A stretch of DNA of 64,000 nucleotides from Lacticaseibacillus zeae DSM 20178 = KCTC 3804 (GCF_000260435.1 NZ_BACQ01000062.1:19330-83329), one strand, 5' to 3'; positions 52,577-62,275 are shown, numbered from the stretch's first letter. The notes: generated by a model from the sequence alone, not told the origin. Made by a program: numbers and translations.

Positions 52577-54079
52577 ATGAAGATCGAAATGAAGAAGATC
52601 ACCAAGAGCTTTGGTGCCAATCAGGTTTTGAAAGGGGTGAATTTTACTGTCGAGTCCGGTGAGGTCCATGCGCTGATGGGCGAAAACGGTGCCGGAAAGT
52701 CGACGTTAATGAACATTTTGACGGGACTTTATCCGGCGAACAGCGGCGAAATTCTCGTGGATGGGCAACCCACAACCTACTCCGGACCGATGGAAGCCGA
52801 ACAGCATGGCATCAGCTTTATTCATCAGGAAATGAACAATTTTCTGGAGATGTCAGTGGTCGACAACATGTTTTTAAACAAAGAGCTGCGCAACAAGTTT
52901 GGCTTGATGGATAGCAAAGCGATGCATGATCAGGCGGTTCATTATCTAAGTCAACTTGGTGCTAAATTCGATGTCGATCAGCCGATTGGCAACTTAAGTG
53001 TTGGGCGCCAGCAAATGGTAGAAATAGCCAAATCGCTTATGACCGATGCCAAGATTATCATCATGGATGAGCCGACAGCCGCATTGACCGAAGCAGAAAT
53101 AGACCAACTCTTCAGTGTCGTGCGGCGACTCAAAGCTGATGGGGTGGGATTCATTTACATTTCCCACCGCATGGAAGAAATTTTCGAGATTGCCGATAAG
53201 GTGACGGTCATGCGAGACGGGCTGTCCATCACAGAATATGCGACCAAGGAAGTGACCATGAAGCAGCTGGTAAAAGACATGGTGGGCCGCGAGATTGACG
53301 ACTTTTATCCAGATCGTACGCCCAACTTTGGCCCAGTGGCAATGGAAGTCAAACACCTGACAGAAAAAGGCGTATTCAGTGATGTGAGTTTCAGTGTGCG
53401 GCAAGGCGAGATTCTTGGGTTCTCTGGTTTGATGGGCGCGGGGCGAACCGAGATTATGCGCGCAATTTTCGGGATCGATAAGTATCAATCCGGGGAGATT
53501 CTGTTGGATGGGCAACCGGTCAAAATTCGCGATCCGCAAGATGCCATTCGCCACAATCTCGGCTTCTTGACGGAGAATCGAAAGGATGAAGGACTCATTC
53601 TGGACGATTCACTACACGACAATATTGTGTTGCCTTCGATTGACGGCTTCGTTAAGCATGGCTTGGTGGATGAAAAAGCCACCGATGATTTTGTTCGGAT
53701 GTTAATGAAAAGGCTTACAGTCAAAGCAATGGGTCCTGAAGTCACTGCCGGCAGTCTGAGTGGCGGGAATCAGCAAAAAGTGGTTTTGGCAAAATGGATC
53801 GGTTCCGGATCCAAAGTCCTGATCCTCGATGAACCGACTCGCGGCGTGGATGTCGGAGCCAAACGTGAAATTTACGACTTGATGAATGAGCTGACTGATC
53901 GGCATGTCGCCATCGTCATGATCTCCAGCGATTTACCGGAGATTTTGGGGATGAGTGATCGGATTGCAGTGGTCTATGAGGGACGCATCACCGGTATTTT
54001 GGATGGCGAAACGGCAACGCAAGAGTCGATTATGACTCTGGCAACAGGAGGAGTGGAAGAACATGCAGGCGCAATCTAA
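52577..54079 (+). CDS. rbsA: Ribose ABC transporter ATPase
   Basis: The 500-residue protein has two ATPase domains. The first has Walker A GENGAGKST, signature LSVGRQQ and Walker B IIMDEPTAAL. The second has degenerate GLMGAGRTE with LSGGNQQK and LILDEPTRGV, as is normal for RbsA. GGGGGAAA precedes the ATG; it overlaps rbsC by 17 nt. Confidence 0.95.
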   Translation: MKIEMKKITKSFGANQVLKGVNFTVESGEVHALMGENGAGKSTLMNILTGLYPANSGEILVDGQPTTYSGPMEAEQHGISFIHQEMNNFLEMSVVDNMFLNKELRNKFGLMDSKAMHDQAVHYLSQLGAKFDVDQPIGNLSVGRQQMVEIAKSLMTDAKIIIMDEPTAALTEAEIDQLFSVVRRLKADGVGFIYISHRMEEIFEIADKVTVMRDGLSITEYATKEVTMKQLVKDMVGREIDDFYPDRTPNFGPVAMEVKHLTEKGVFSDVSFSVRQGEILGFSGLMGAGRTEIMRAIFGIDKYQSGEILLDGQPVKIRDPQDAIRHNLGFLTENRKDEGLILDDSLHDNIVLPSIDGFVKHGLVDEKATDDFVRMLMKRLTVKAMGPEVTAGSLSGGNQQKVVLAKWIGSGSKVLILDEPTRGVDVGAKREIYDLMNELTDRHVAIVMISSDLPEILGMSDRIAVVYEGRITGILDGETATQESIMTLATGGVEEHAGAI

Positions 54080-55043
54080 AACCAAAGCTGCTGGCAAATT
54101 AGACGTTAAAAAGATTTTTAGTCGCTTAGGGCCGCTGCTGGCATTAGTCGTGCTAGTGATTCTTGTTACCATCATGAGCCCGACCTTTGTGTCACCGGCA
54201 AACCTTTTGAATTTACTGCGGCAGGTGTCGATTAATGCTGTCATTGCCTTTGGGATGACCTTCGTGATTCTGACTGGCGGCATTGACTTGTCGGTTGGCT
54301 CGATCCTGGCATTGTCAGGTGCCGTTACGGCATCCATGTTGACCAGTGGCTTTGCTGCACCGTTAGCACTGGCAGTCGGATTGATCCTTGGCGCAATTTT
54401 CGGCTTATTCAATGGTGTTCTCATCGCATACGGTAAAGCCGCACCGTTTATTGCCACCTTGGCAACCATGACGATTTTCCGCGGTGCCACGTATGTCTTT
54501 ACAAATGGGAACCCGATCACCGGCGCCAAAATGAACAATAGCTTTCTGTTTCAGTTCATGGGTCGCGGGTACTTGTTCGGTATTCCGTTCCCGATCATTA
54601 TCATGATTGTGGTCTATGGCATTTTGTTCGTACTGTTGCACAAAACCGCTTTTGGCCGAAAAACCTATGCACTGGGCGGTAACGAAACAGCCGCGCGGAT
54701 TGCCGGCGTGCGGACAAAAGTGGTCACCATGCTTATCTATACGATTTCTGGCTTAATGGCTGCAATCGCCGGGATCATTCTCACATCGCGGCTGAGCTCG
54801 GCACAACCCGATGCTGGCACGACTTATGAAATGGATGCTATTGCGGCGGTCGTACTTGGCGGCACCTCGCTAGCCGGAGGGAAAGGTCGGATTTTTGGCA
54901 CGCTGATTGGTGCGTTGATCATCGGTACGTTGAATAATGGGATGAACCTGCTGGGTATCTCTAGTTTTTATCAGCAGATTGTCAAAGGGATCGTGATCCT
55001 GATTGCGGTACTGCTGGATCGGCGTTCTTCTAACAATGGGTAA
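54063..55043 (+). CDS. rbsC: Ribose ABC transporter permease
   Basis: The 326-residue protein has eight or more membrane helices; FVILTGGIDLSVGSILALSG and the GGTSLAGGKGRIFGT coupling loop are typical. ACAGGAGGAG lies inside the end of rbsA. Confidence 0.94.
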   Translation: MQAQSKTKAAGKLDVKKIFSRLGPLLALVVLVILVTIMSPTFVSPANLLNLLRQVSINAVIAFGMTFVILTGGIDLSVGSILALSGAVTASMLTSGFAAPLALAVGLILGAIFGLFNGVLIAYGKAAPFIATLATMTIFRGATYVFTNGNPITGAKMNNSFLFQFMGRGYLFGIPFPIIIMIVVYGILFVLLHKTAFGRKTYALGGNETAARIAGVRTKVVTMLIYTISGLMAAIAGIILTSRLSSAQPDAGTTYEMDAIAAVVLGGTSLAGGKGRIFGTLIGALIIGTLNNGMNLLGISSFYQQIVKGIVILIAVLLDRRSSNNG

Positions 55044-55098
55044 CAAATGTGGATACAAAGTCCTTGGGGAAAAGCCAAATTTAGGAGGAAAAAAGAAA

Positions 55099-56058
55099 AT
55101 GAAACACTCGTTCAAGCGCTTTTTAATGGTAGCAGTTGTGGCTGCCGCAGCTATTTTCACATTAACGGCATGCGGCAACACCGGTCTTGGCTCCAGTTCT
55201 GATAGTGGCAGCAAGGTAACCAAAAAGGCACCGAAGGATTTGAAAGTCGGTGTGTCTCTGTCAACGCTGTCTAATCCATTCTTTGTTTCTGTCCAAAATG
55301 GCATTCAGGATCTGGCTAAAAAGAATAAAACCAATGTGCAGATTTCTGATGCTCAAAACGATACCGCCAAGCAGAATAACAACGTTGAAGACATGATCCA
55401 AAAGAAAGTTGATGTTCTGATTATTAATCCGGTCGACTCAAGTGCGATTACGCCAGCTGTTAAAGATGCCAACGATGCTGGTATTCCGGTGATCACCGTT
55501 GACCGGTCCAGTGATGGCGGTAAGGTTTTAACACTGGTCGCTTCTAACTCAGTCAAAGGCGGGCAGATGGCAGCGAAGTATTTGATTGACAAGCTAGGCA
55601 AAAACGCCAAGATTGCTGAATTACAAGGGATTCCGGGAGCCTCAGCAACCCGTGAACGTGGTAAAGGGTTTGATGCTGCGGCAAAAGGTCAGCTTGATAT
55701 TGTTTCCAAGCAAACAGCCGGTTTTGATCGTGCCAAGGGTCTGACCGTAACAGAAAATATTTTGCAAGGTAATGGTGATATCGTCGGTATTTTCTCGCAA
55801 AATGATGAAATGGCATTAGGGGCTGTGCAGGCAGTCAAGGCCGCTGGCAAGAAGATCACGATTGTCGGCTTTGATGGCGAAGCGGATGGCATTAAGGCGG
55901 TTAAAGCCGGTGACATGGCGGCAACAGTTGCCCAGAAACCGGAAGAAATGGGTCGGTTGGCGTTACAAGCCGCTTATGACCACTTCAATGGCAAGACAGT
56001 GAAGAAGAACATCGAATCACCGCTCTCACTTGTCACGACAGAAGATGCGAATAAGTAA
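55099..56058 (+). CDS. rbsB: Ribose-binding lipoprotein
   Basis: The 319-residue protein has a signal with lipobox LTAC (Cys near residue 24) and the RbsB core (GVSLSTLSNPFFVSVQ, NPVDSSAITPAV, TVDRSSDGG, GFDGEADGIKAV). AGGAGG is 10 nt before the ATG. Confidence 0.94.
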   Translation: MKHSFKRFLMVAVVAAAAIFTLTACGNTGLGSSSDSGSKVTKKAPKDLKVGVSLSTLSNPFFVSVQNGIQDLAKKNKTNVQISDAQNDTAKQNNNVEDMIQKKVDVLIINPVDSSAITPAVKDANDAGIPVITVDRSSDGGKVLTLVASNSVKGGQMAAKYLIDKLGKNAKIAELQGIPGASATRERGKGFDAAAKGQLDIVSKQTAGFDRAKGLTVTENILQGNGDIVGIFSQNDEMALGAVQAVKAAGKKITIVGFDGEADGIKAVKAGDMAATVAQKPEEMGRLALQAAYDHFNGKTVKKNIESPLSLVTTEDANK

Positions 56059-56100
56059 GCGTCATGTTACGCTTGAAGCTATCGTGAGCTAGCAGTCGAA

Positions 56101-56126
56101 AAAAGGGCCGGTGCACGGTCCTTTTT
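56101..56126 (+). terminator. Attenuator-like hairpin between rbsB and rbsK
   Basis: AAAAGGGCCG pairs with CGGTCCTTTT and a T follows; it may reduce rbsK mRNA relative to upstream genes. Confidence 0.65.
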
Positions 56127-56155
56127 ACTTATTGGATATTGGAGGAAGAAAAACG

Positions 56156-57127
56156 ATGCCTAATCATGTTGTTGTTATCGGCAGTATCAATGTCGATTCT
56201 ATTTTGCACATTCAGCGGCTGCCCAAGCCTGGCGAAACCATGGAGATGGACGCCTTTTCGCAGGCAGCCGGCGGTAAAGGGGCTAACCAGGCAGTGGCGG
56301 CGGCGCGATCTGGCGCCAAAACCAGCTTCATCGGTCGGGTCGGCGACGATGCCAATGCGGCCTTTATGCGTGGTGAATTGGTTAAAAATAAAATCGACAC
56401 GCAATACGTAACCACAACTAGCGGCGAGCAAACCGGACAAGCGTATATTTTGCTGCAGTCGTCCGGACAGAATTCCATTATCATTCAGCATGGGGCTAAT
56501 TTCGATCTGACGCCAACCGATGTGCAACAAGCGGCAGCCTTGATTCAAACCGCTGATTTTGTAGTAGCCGAGTTGGAGACTCCGGTGGATGCAACTGCAG
56601 AAGCTTTCAAGATCGCCAAAGCGGCCGGAATGGTGACCATTTTAAATCCGGCACCAGCGCAAAAAGACTTACCGCTAACACTGCTGAAAAATGTGGATCT
56701 CATCACACCGAATGAAACCGAAAGTGAATTGATCACGGGTATCCCGGTCACAGATGAAGCCAGCATGCGGGCCTCGGCGGCGTATTATCACGAACTGGGT
56801 ATTCGCGGCGTGATCATCACGTTGGGCTCGAAGGGTGCGTTCATTTCACTGGATGGTCAAGCAACCATTGTCCCAGCCTTTAAGGTGAAGGCCGTTGACA
56901 CCACCGCAGCCGGCGACACGTTTATCGGCGCCTTGGCTAGCGTATTGCAGCCAGATCTCAAAAATATTGTCGAAGCCGCCACCTATGCCAGTATGGCCAG
57001 TTCGTTTACAGTTCAAAAGTTGGGGGCGTTCCCGTCGATTCCGCTGGGGGTTGATGTTAAGGCGGCATTGAACGACGTTTACAGTTCAAAAGTTGGGGGC
57101 GTTCCCGTCGATTCCGCTGGGGGTTGA
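56156..57127 (+). CDS. rbsK: Ribokinase with altered C-terminus
   Basis: The 323-residue PfkB-family enzyme has GSINVD, GGKGANQAVAAARSGA, TPNETE and AAGDTFIGAL. It phosphorylates ribose. GGAGGA is 10 nt before ATG 56156. An exact 73-bp tandem repeat (57003-57148) at its end shifts the frame in the second copy: a single-copy gene would end ALNEHK, this one ends ALNDVYSSKVGGVPVDSAGG. The last helix and active site lie before the duplication, so activity may be retained. Confidence 0.92.
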   Translation: MPNHVVVIGSINVDSILHIQRLPKPGETMEMDAFSQAAGGKGANQAVAAARSGAKTSFIGRVGDDANAAFMRGELVKNKIDTQYVTTTSGEQTGQAYILLQSSGQNSIIIQHGANFDLTPTDVQQAAALIQTADFVVAELETPVDATAEAFKIAKAAGMVTILNPAPAQKDLPLTLLKNVDLITPNETESELITGIPVTDEASMRASAAYYHELGIRGVIITLGSKGAFISLDGQATIVPAFKVKAVDTTAAGDTFIGALASVLQPDLKNIVEAATYASMASSFTVQKLGAFPSIPLGVDVKAALNDVYSSKVGGVPVDSAGG

Positions 57128-57148
57128 TGTTAAGGCGGCATTGAACGA
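57003..57148 (+). repeat. Exact 73-bp tandem duplication at the rbsK end
   Basis: Two identical 73-bp units (57003-57075 and 57076-57148), each beginning CGTTTACAGTTC. The period is not a multiple of three. The old stop codon is seen in the original frame after copy 2 (GAGCATAAATAA). Confidence 0.95.
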
Positions 57149-57183
57149 GCATAAATAATTTATTAAGGGCAAATCATGGAACG

Positions 57184-57235
57184 AAAAAAACCGCGTCGAT
57201 CTCTCATCACTAGTGGAGAAATCGGCGCGATTTTT
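57184..57235. terminator. Terminator between convergent rbsK and PBP gene
   Basis: An interrupted stem (AAAAA, GCG, CGAT, TCTC against GAGA, ATCG, CGC, TTTTT) with flanking A and T runs can work on both strands. Confidence 0.75.
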
Positions 57236-57258
57236 AAATGTGCGAGACAGACGTTCAA

Positions 57259-59247
57259 TTAATACAGACTGGCAACATATGGCTTCATGGCAGTCACAAC
57301 TTCGCCGCTGCCAGTACCTTCGATCAGCGCGACGGTCAGATAGCTGTTCTTATCAGCGTCCATGGCAACTAGGAAGCCATTTTCTTTGCCTTCGGTGTCT
57401 TGCTTTTGCTTGAGTTCGGCGGTGCCGGTTTTGGCGGCGATAGTGTGGCCGTCGATAGCAAGATCATGCGCCGTGCCGGTTGGATCGGAAACGACATGGG
57501 TTAAGGCCGTTTTGACGGTGTTAGCCGCGGTGGCCTGCAAGACGCTGGTGCGTTTGCCTTTCGTGTCTTGGATTAGCGTCGGCTGCTGCATGGTGCCGCC
57601 GTTTGCGATGGCACTGTACATGGCTGCCTGTTCGATCGGCGACAAGAGCAGTTGCCCTTGACCGTAAGCTGTATCGGCTAAAAGCGTTTCGGACGAGAGC
57701 TTGCCGGAGTTGGAGATCTGGGCTTTTTTCATGGTTAGGGGTAAGTCGGCTTGCGTCTTGAAAAGTGGCGCGAGGCCTTTGAGGTAAGCTGAAGCGCCCA
57801 TTTTCAGAGCGACTTGGGCGAACCAGATGTTGTCGGAGTTGACCAAGGCCTGTGTCATGTTCTCAGGCGAAGCATCGACGGTCCGCGTCACCTTGTAGTC
57901 ACCCCAAGAGCCGTCCTTTTGCCACTTGAGCCCAGAAATTGACTTGGTTGTATCTGGCGTAATCGTCTTGTTTTGTAAGGCAATGGCCGCTGTCAGCATC
58001 TTGAACGTTGATCCGGGAGCGTAACGCTGGGCGAAGCGGCTAAGGAACGGCAAGGATTGATTGTTGGCATACTTATCGTAATCGGTCTGACTGATCCCGT
58101 TGACGAATGCGTTCGGGTCATAACTAGGCGCACTGGCCAGCGTCAGCAGTTCGCCATTTTTCGGGTTCATGGTCACCACATTGCCGGATTTGCCAGCAAG
58201 TTGGGCGTAAGCAGTTTTCTGCTGGTTGGCATCGATGGTCAGCTTCAGATTCTTGCCGTTCACGGCTTTTTTACTTAAAAGTGGGTGAACGTTGCTGCCG
58301 TTTTGAATCGAAATGGTGCCGCCATCGGTTCCGCGCAGTTGCTTGTCGTAAAGCTGTTCCAAACCGGTTTTGCCGATTTTACTGTTGGCAGTCAGAGTCG
58401 GATCTTTGCGAATATCTTCCGCGGTTGCGGTGCCGACATAGCCGATCAGTTGCGCGGCGGCTTCGCCTAATGGATAAGTGCGGGAACCGATTATCTGGTA
58501 GGCGGCACCGGTTAATGTCGGTGAGTCGGTGACGATTTTGACCGGGACAAACGTGTCATCGGTGACCCAGGACTGCTTAAGTAACGTTTCGAGGCTGGTA
58601 ACCTTCACGTTCCACGCCGCGGCAATTTTCTCGAGATTGGCCGTGCGCTCGTCGCCGCTGCCTAGCTTGCCCGGAACAAGTCCAGCCTGCGTCACATCGC
58701 CGTTCTTAGCGAGCGGTTGATCGTTGCGGTCAAGAATCTGGCCGCGCGTGGCGGCAGTGACATCAAGTTGCACCGTGTCCTTGCCGTCCATTGAAGGAAA
58801 AAGCAGTCTTGGCGCCCAGCGGATCAGCCATTTGTTGCCGGTTTTGACAATCGATGCATCATAATGCTGGGTGTTCAGTTTGCCAACCTTGGTATTCATG
58901 GTGGCATCAAATGTCATTTCGTAAAGCTTATTGTTCTGCTTCTTGGTTGTTACCTTACTGATTTTAATGTTGCTGGCACCAACCCGATCAAAAACGGCCT
59001 GATTTCGGGCAACCAGTGTTTTAGGCGTATAATCCCAGCCCGGCCCGGAAAGGTGCTTGGTATCCACTTGCTTGACGGCCTTGGTATATTGACGCTTGGC
59101 AAATGCTTGCGTATACGCTTGGGCCGTGGCCTGAACCGCATCAGCTTCGGACTTGGCTTGATACCAGTGATAAAAGCCAAAGCCGCCGCCGATAATGATC
59201 ACAGCGGCAATGACACTGCCAATCACGGTGAGGGTCGTTTTTTTCAT
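57259..59247 (-). CDS. Class B penicillin-binding protein (PBP2a/PBP3-like transpeptidase)
   Basis: The 662-residue protein has an N-terminal membrane anchor, a MecA-type NTF2-like domain (about 35-150), a dimerisation domain and a C-terminal transpeptidase domain with Ser413 in GSTFK, Ser471 in NSDN and Lys606 in AKTGTAE. It cross-links peptidoglycan outside the membrane. GGAGA precedes ATG 59247. It is monocistronic and reads toward the ribose operon. The MecA-like N-terminus is common in intrinsic Gram-positive PBPs and does not by itself mean resistance. Confidence 0.92.
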   Translation of the reverse strand: MKKTTLTVIGSVIAAVIIIGGGFGFYHWYQAKSEADAVQATAQAYTQAFAKRQYTKAVKQVDTKHLSGPGWDYTPKTLVARNQAVFDRVGASNIKISKVTTKKQNNKLYEMTFDATMNTKVGKLNTQHYDASIVKTGNKWLIRWAPRLLFPSMDGKDTVQLDVTAATRGQILDRNDQPLAKNGDVTQAGLVPGKLGSGDERTANLEKIAAAWNVKVTSLETLLKQSWVTDDTFVPVKIVTDSPTLTGAAYQIIGSRTYPLGEAAAQLIGYVGTATAEDIRKDPTLTANSKIGKTGLEQLYDKQLRGTDGGTISIQNGSNVHPLLSKKAVNGKNLKLTIDANQQKTAYAQLAGKSGNVVTMNPKNGELLTLASAPSYDPNAFVNGISQTDYDKYANNQSLPFLSRFAQRYAPGSTFKMLTAAIALQNKTITPDTTKSISGLKWQKDGSWGDYKVTRTVDASPENMTQALVNSDNIWFAQVALKMGASAYLKGLAPLFKTQADLPLTMKKAQISNSGKLSSETLLADTAYGQGQLLLSPIEQAAMYSAIANGGTMQQPTLIQDTKGKRTSVLQATAANTVKTALTHVVSDPTGTAHDLAIDGHTIAAKTGTAELKQKQDTEGKENGFLVAMDADKNSYLTVALIEGTGSGEVVTAMKPYVASLY

Positions 59248-59262
59248 TTTCAGTTCTCCATT

Positions 59263-59300
59263 CTGAGCGTTCACCGACTCCTGCGCCGGCGAACGCGTTG
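59263..59300 (+). repeat. 3' fragment of the interspersed element (E10)
   Basis: GAGCGTTCACC is followed by GACTCCTGCGCCGGCGAACG and CGTT; only the ends remain, and the central stem is deleted. Confidence 0.7.
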
Positions 59301-59577
59301 TGCATGTCCTAAAATCCCAACAAGGTCATTCTACGCTTCGAACTGCGCAGAGGAAACTTGGGGGAACTAAAAAATGCCTTGGAGAAAACGAATGTTATCT
59401 CTAAGACTTGTCTATTGACGGGCATTGACGGTAAAAGAAATTCTCACAATTAATGATGATCGGCATATAAATCTTTTCGGAAATCTTCCAATGAATTGAA
59501 CGCTTTTATTCGCGCGGCTTGAATCCATGAGATCATCAGCTGCTCAATTTTTATAAAACAATCTTCAAAATAAAGTA

Positions 59578-59629
59578 TTGACGAACTTATAAACTTAGGG
59601 TAGACTAACTTTGGTACGTAATCATTACG
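59578..59629 (+). promoter_or_regulatory. Promoter and Zur-like box of the metal ABC transporter
   Basis: TTGACG and TAGACT are 17 bp apart. CGTAATCATTACG (59617-59629) overlaps the expected start of transcription and matches the core of Gram-positive Zur boxes (CGTAATNATTACG). It predicts repression by a zinc-sensing Fur-family protein. The rest of 59301-59577 shows no gene. Confidence 0.75.
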
Positions 59630-59646
59630 ATTAAGGAGGGATCGCC

Positions 59647-60375
59647 ATATTAAAAGTCAACCATATCACCGTCAGTTATCAGCGGAATCTTAATGTCGTC
59701 GAAGATGTTAGTTTTGAGGTGAAGGAAGGTGAAATCGTTGGCATTATTGGGCCGAACGGTGCGGGTAAGTCCACATTAATCAAAGCCATGATGGATCTTA
59801 TTCCGCACCAAGGCAATGCGGCGATGGACGGGCAGCCGTTAGCAAAACAGGCTCAGAAGATCGCGTACGTTCAGCAAAAAAGCAACATTGATCTAACGTT
59901 TCCTATCACTGTGCGCGAATGTGTGGCACTGGGTCTGCAGGCCCACGCCAATATGTTCGGCTACACTGGGAAAAATGAAGGCAAAGCGATTGCACAAGCA
60001 CTTGAGATGGTGGACATGACGGATTTTGCCAAGCGCCAAATCGGTCGACTGTCGGGCGGCCAATTGCAGCGCGTTTTGATTGCCAGGTGTCTGGTTCAGG
60101 AAGCCGACCTGATCATTTTGGATGAACCGTTTGCCGGCATTGATAACCGTAGCGAGTCGGCCATCATGATCGTTCTGCGTAAGTTGCGGGCGGAGGGGAA
60201 GACCATTTTAATGGTGCATCACGATTTAAAAACCGTTCGCTCATACTTTGACAGTGTCGTGATGATGAATGTCAACATGATCGGGGCAGGTCCGGTTGCG
60301 ACAACCTTTACGGACACGAATCTTGAGCAGGCGTATGGATTACCCATGCATGTCAATCAGGGAGGGCAGTCATGA
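59647..60375 (+). CDS. Metal ABC transporter ATPase; start codon appears to be ATA
   Basis: The 242-residue ATPase has Walker A GPNGAGKST, signature LSGGQLQR, Walker B LIILDEPFAG and the H-loop MVHHD. The N-terminus reads (ATA)-LKVNHITVSYQRNLNVV, as in Mn/Zn ABC ATPases. AAGGAGGG is 7 nt before ATA 59647; no ATG, GTG or TTG is in frame until GTG 59719, which would remove about 24 residues including the first strand. So either a rare AUA start is used, ATG was mutated or misread, or a shortened protein is made. It overlaps the permease gene by 4 nt. Confidence 0.85.
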   Translation: MLKVNHITVSYQRNLNVVEDVSFEVKEGEIVGIIGPNGAGKSTLIKAMMDLIPHQGNAAMDGQPLAKQAQKIAYVQQKSNIDLTFPITVRECVALGLQAHANMFGYTGKNEGKAIAQALEMVDMTDFAKRQIGRLSGGQLQRVLIARCLVQEADLIILDEPFAGIDNRSESAIMIVLRKLRAEGKTILMVHHDLKTVRSYFDSVVMMNVNMIGAGPVATTFTDTNLEQAYGLPMHVNQGGQS

Positions 60376-61217
60376 CACTTACTTTTTGGCACGATCTAGC
60401 TGAGTTTCATTTTTTGCAAAATGCCCTGCTGACATCCATCACGGTTGGCATTGTTGCCGGGGTGATCGGCAGTTTTGTGATTTTACGTGGGATGTCCTTA
60501 ATGGGCGATGCCATTTCCCATGCAGTTCTTCCCGGCGTAGCAGTTTCTTTTATGGTCGGCATGCCGACAGTGGTTGGCGCCGCAACTTTTGGCATTGCGG
60601 CCGCGATATTGATTACCTTGATTCGCCAACACAGCCTGATCAAAAGCGACACCGCCATTGGCATTATTTTCAGCTCGTTTTTAGCACTCGGGGTTATTCT
60701 GATCGCACTGGTTCACACAACCACCAATCTTTTTCACATTTTATTTGGAAACGTTTTGGCCGTTCAAGACAAAGACATGTATTTGACCATTGGGATTGCG
60801 GCCGTCGTCATCGCCTTAGTTGTACTATTCTTTCGCCGCCTTCGACTCACATCCTTTGACCCGGTGATGGCGCAGGCGATGGGAATTCACACCAATGCCT
60901 ATCATTACCTGTTGATGGTGATGCTAACGCTGGTTGCGGTTGTGTCGATGCAAAGCGTTGGGACGATTTTGATTGTGGCTTTATTGATCACCCCGGCAGC
61001 AACGATTTATCTTTTTGCCAATCGGTTACGCACCATGGTTATTGCTTCCGGCGCACTGGGCGGCCTGATTTCTTTCGTCGGGTTGGTGATTGGCTACTCG
61101 TTTAACATTGCAGTCGGTTCCTGCATCGTGCTTCTCGGTACATGTGTTTTCATTGTATGTTTTCCATTTTCCAAAAAGCAGAACTTAATCAAACTACCTA
61201 TTGGAGGAAGATCATGA
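60372..61217 (+). CDS. Metal ABC transporter permease
   Basis: The 281-residue permease has about eight helices and motifs [22 protein letters not shown] and LLITPAAT seen in ZnuB/MntB/PsaC. It carries Mn or Zn with the ATPase and the lipoprotein. ATG overlaps the ATPase stop. Confidence 0.92.
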   Translation: MTLTFWHDLAEFHFLQNALLTSITVGIVAGVIGSFVILRGMSLMGDAISHAVLPGVAVSFMVGMPTVVGAATFGIAAAILITLIRQHSLIKSDTAIGIIFSSFLALGVILIALVHTTTNLFHILFGNVLAVQDKDMYLTIGIAAVVIALVVLFFRRLRLTSFDPVMAQAMGIHTNAYHYLLMVMLTLVAVVSMQSVGTILIVALLITPAATIYLFANRLRTMVIASGALGGLISFVGLVIGYSFNIAVGSCIVLLGTCVFIVCFPFSKKQNLIKLPIGGRS

Positions 61218-62173
61218 AAAATAAGAACCGTAAAGGAGTCCTCGTACAAGCAGCGATCGTTGTGACGGCACTTATCGGGCTGACGGCTTGCGGCTCCAAA
61301 AGTAAAAGTTCGGACAAAACGGCTCCGGCAGGGTCAAAAATATCGATCGTTGCCACGGATACGATTATTGGCGACATTGCGAAAAACGTGGCTAAGGATA
61401 AGGCCAAGATTCATGTGATCGTTCCGGTGGGCCAGGATCCCCATGAGTATGATCCGTTGCCTGCGGATGTGTCGGCGACCGGGAAGGCAGATGCGATTTT
61501 TTACAACGGAATCAATCTCGAAAATGCGCCTGGCGCTTGGTTTACCAAAATGATGAACAACGAAGGCAGTAAAGCAAAGGCTAAGGCAGTGGCGGTCAGT
61601 GATGGTGTGGACGTCATCCACTTGCAAGGCAAAGGCGAGTCTTCGAAACAGGATCCGCATGCCTGGCTGAGTCTTGCTAATGGGATGATTTATACCCGCA
61701 ACATTGCGAAGAAACTTGAGAAAGTCGATCCGAAAAACGCGGCTTTTTATAAGCGTAATGCGGCTACCTATGAAGCCAAACTGAACAAGCTACACCAATC
61801 GGCTAAAAACAAGTTTGACAAAATTCCGGCTGAAAAGAAGCTGATTGTCACCAGCGAAGGCTGTTTCAAGTATTTCAGCAAGGCCTACCAGATTCCATCT
61901 GCGTATATCTGGGAAATCAACACTGAAGAAGAAGGCACGCCGGAACAGATTTCGACGCTGGTTCGCAAGCTCAAGCAGACCAAAACGCCGTCGCTGTTCG
62001 TTGAAAGTAGTGTCAATCCAAAGCCAATGAAAACTGTCTCGAAGGATACCGGGATTCCGATTTACGCCACGCTTTTCACCGATTCCATTGCGGCACCGGG
62101 CAAAACCGGCGACAGTTACTATGGGATGATGAAGTGGAATTTGGAAAAGATTGCGGCTGGACTGGAAAAATAA
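61214..62173 (+). CDS. Metal-binding lipoprotein of the PsaA/MntC type
   Basis: The 319-residue protein has a signal with LTAC (Cys26). Likely ligands are His77 (DPHEYDPLP), His149 (DPHAW), Glu215 (TSEG) and Asp290 (FTDSIA). The spacings 72, 66 and 75 equal those of the pneumococcal PsaA ligands His67, His139, Glu205 and Asp280. The 2His-Glu-Asp set favours manganese, although such proteins also bind zinc. GGAGGA precedes the ATG, and it overlaps the permease by 4 nt. Confidence 0.93.
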   Translation: MKNKNRKGVLVQAAIVVTALIGLTACGSKSKSSDKTAPAGSKISIVATDTIIGDIAKNVAKDKAKIHVIVPVGQDPHEYDPLPADVSATGKADAIFYNGINLENAPGAWFTKMMNNEGSKAKAKAVAVSDGVDVIHLQGKGESSKQDPHAWLSLANGMIYTRNIAKKLEKVDPKNAAFYKRNAATYEAKLNKLHQSAKNKFDKIPAEKKLIVTSEGCFKYFSKAYQIPSAYIWEINTEEEGTPEQISTLVRKLKQTKTPSLFVESSVNPKPMKTVSKDTGIPIYATLFTDSIAAPGKTGDSYYGMMKWNLEKIAAGLEK

Positions 62174-62178
62174 GTTTA

Positions 62179-62217
62179 AGAAAGCTCAATGAGACAACGT
62201 TCTCGTTGGGCTTTCTT
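62179..62217 (+). terminator. Terminator of the metal transporter operon
   Basis: AAGAAAGCTCAA pairs with TTGGGCTTTCTT (one G·T), with GAGA/TCTC inside. Confidence 0.85.
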
Positions 62218-62275
62218 GCATTAAGAACCGGAATTTTTATGGTGGTGGCGCAAAAAAATATGGTTATATTTTTAA

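Noticed and set aside
1021..59300. CRISPR array or transposon interpretation of the repeated elements
   Set aside because: Copies are scattered tens of kilobases apart or in short tandem, are palindromic over their entire length, have no spacer pattern, and no transposase or cas gene is present in the window.
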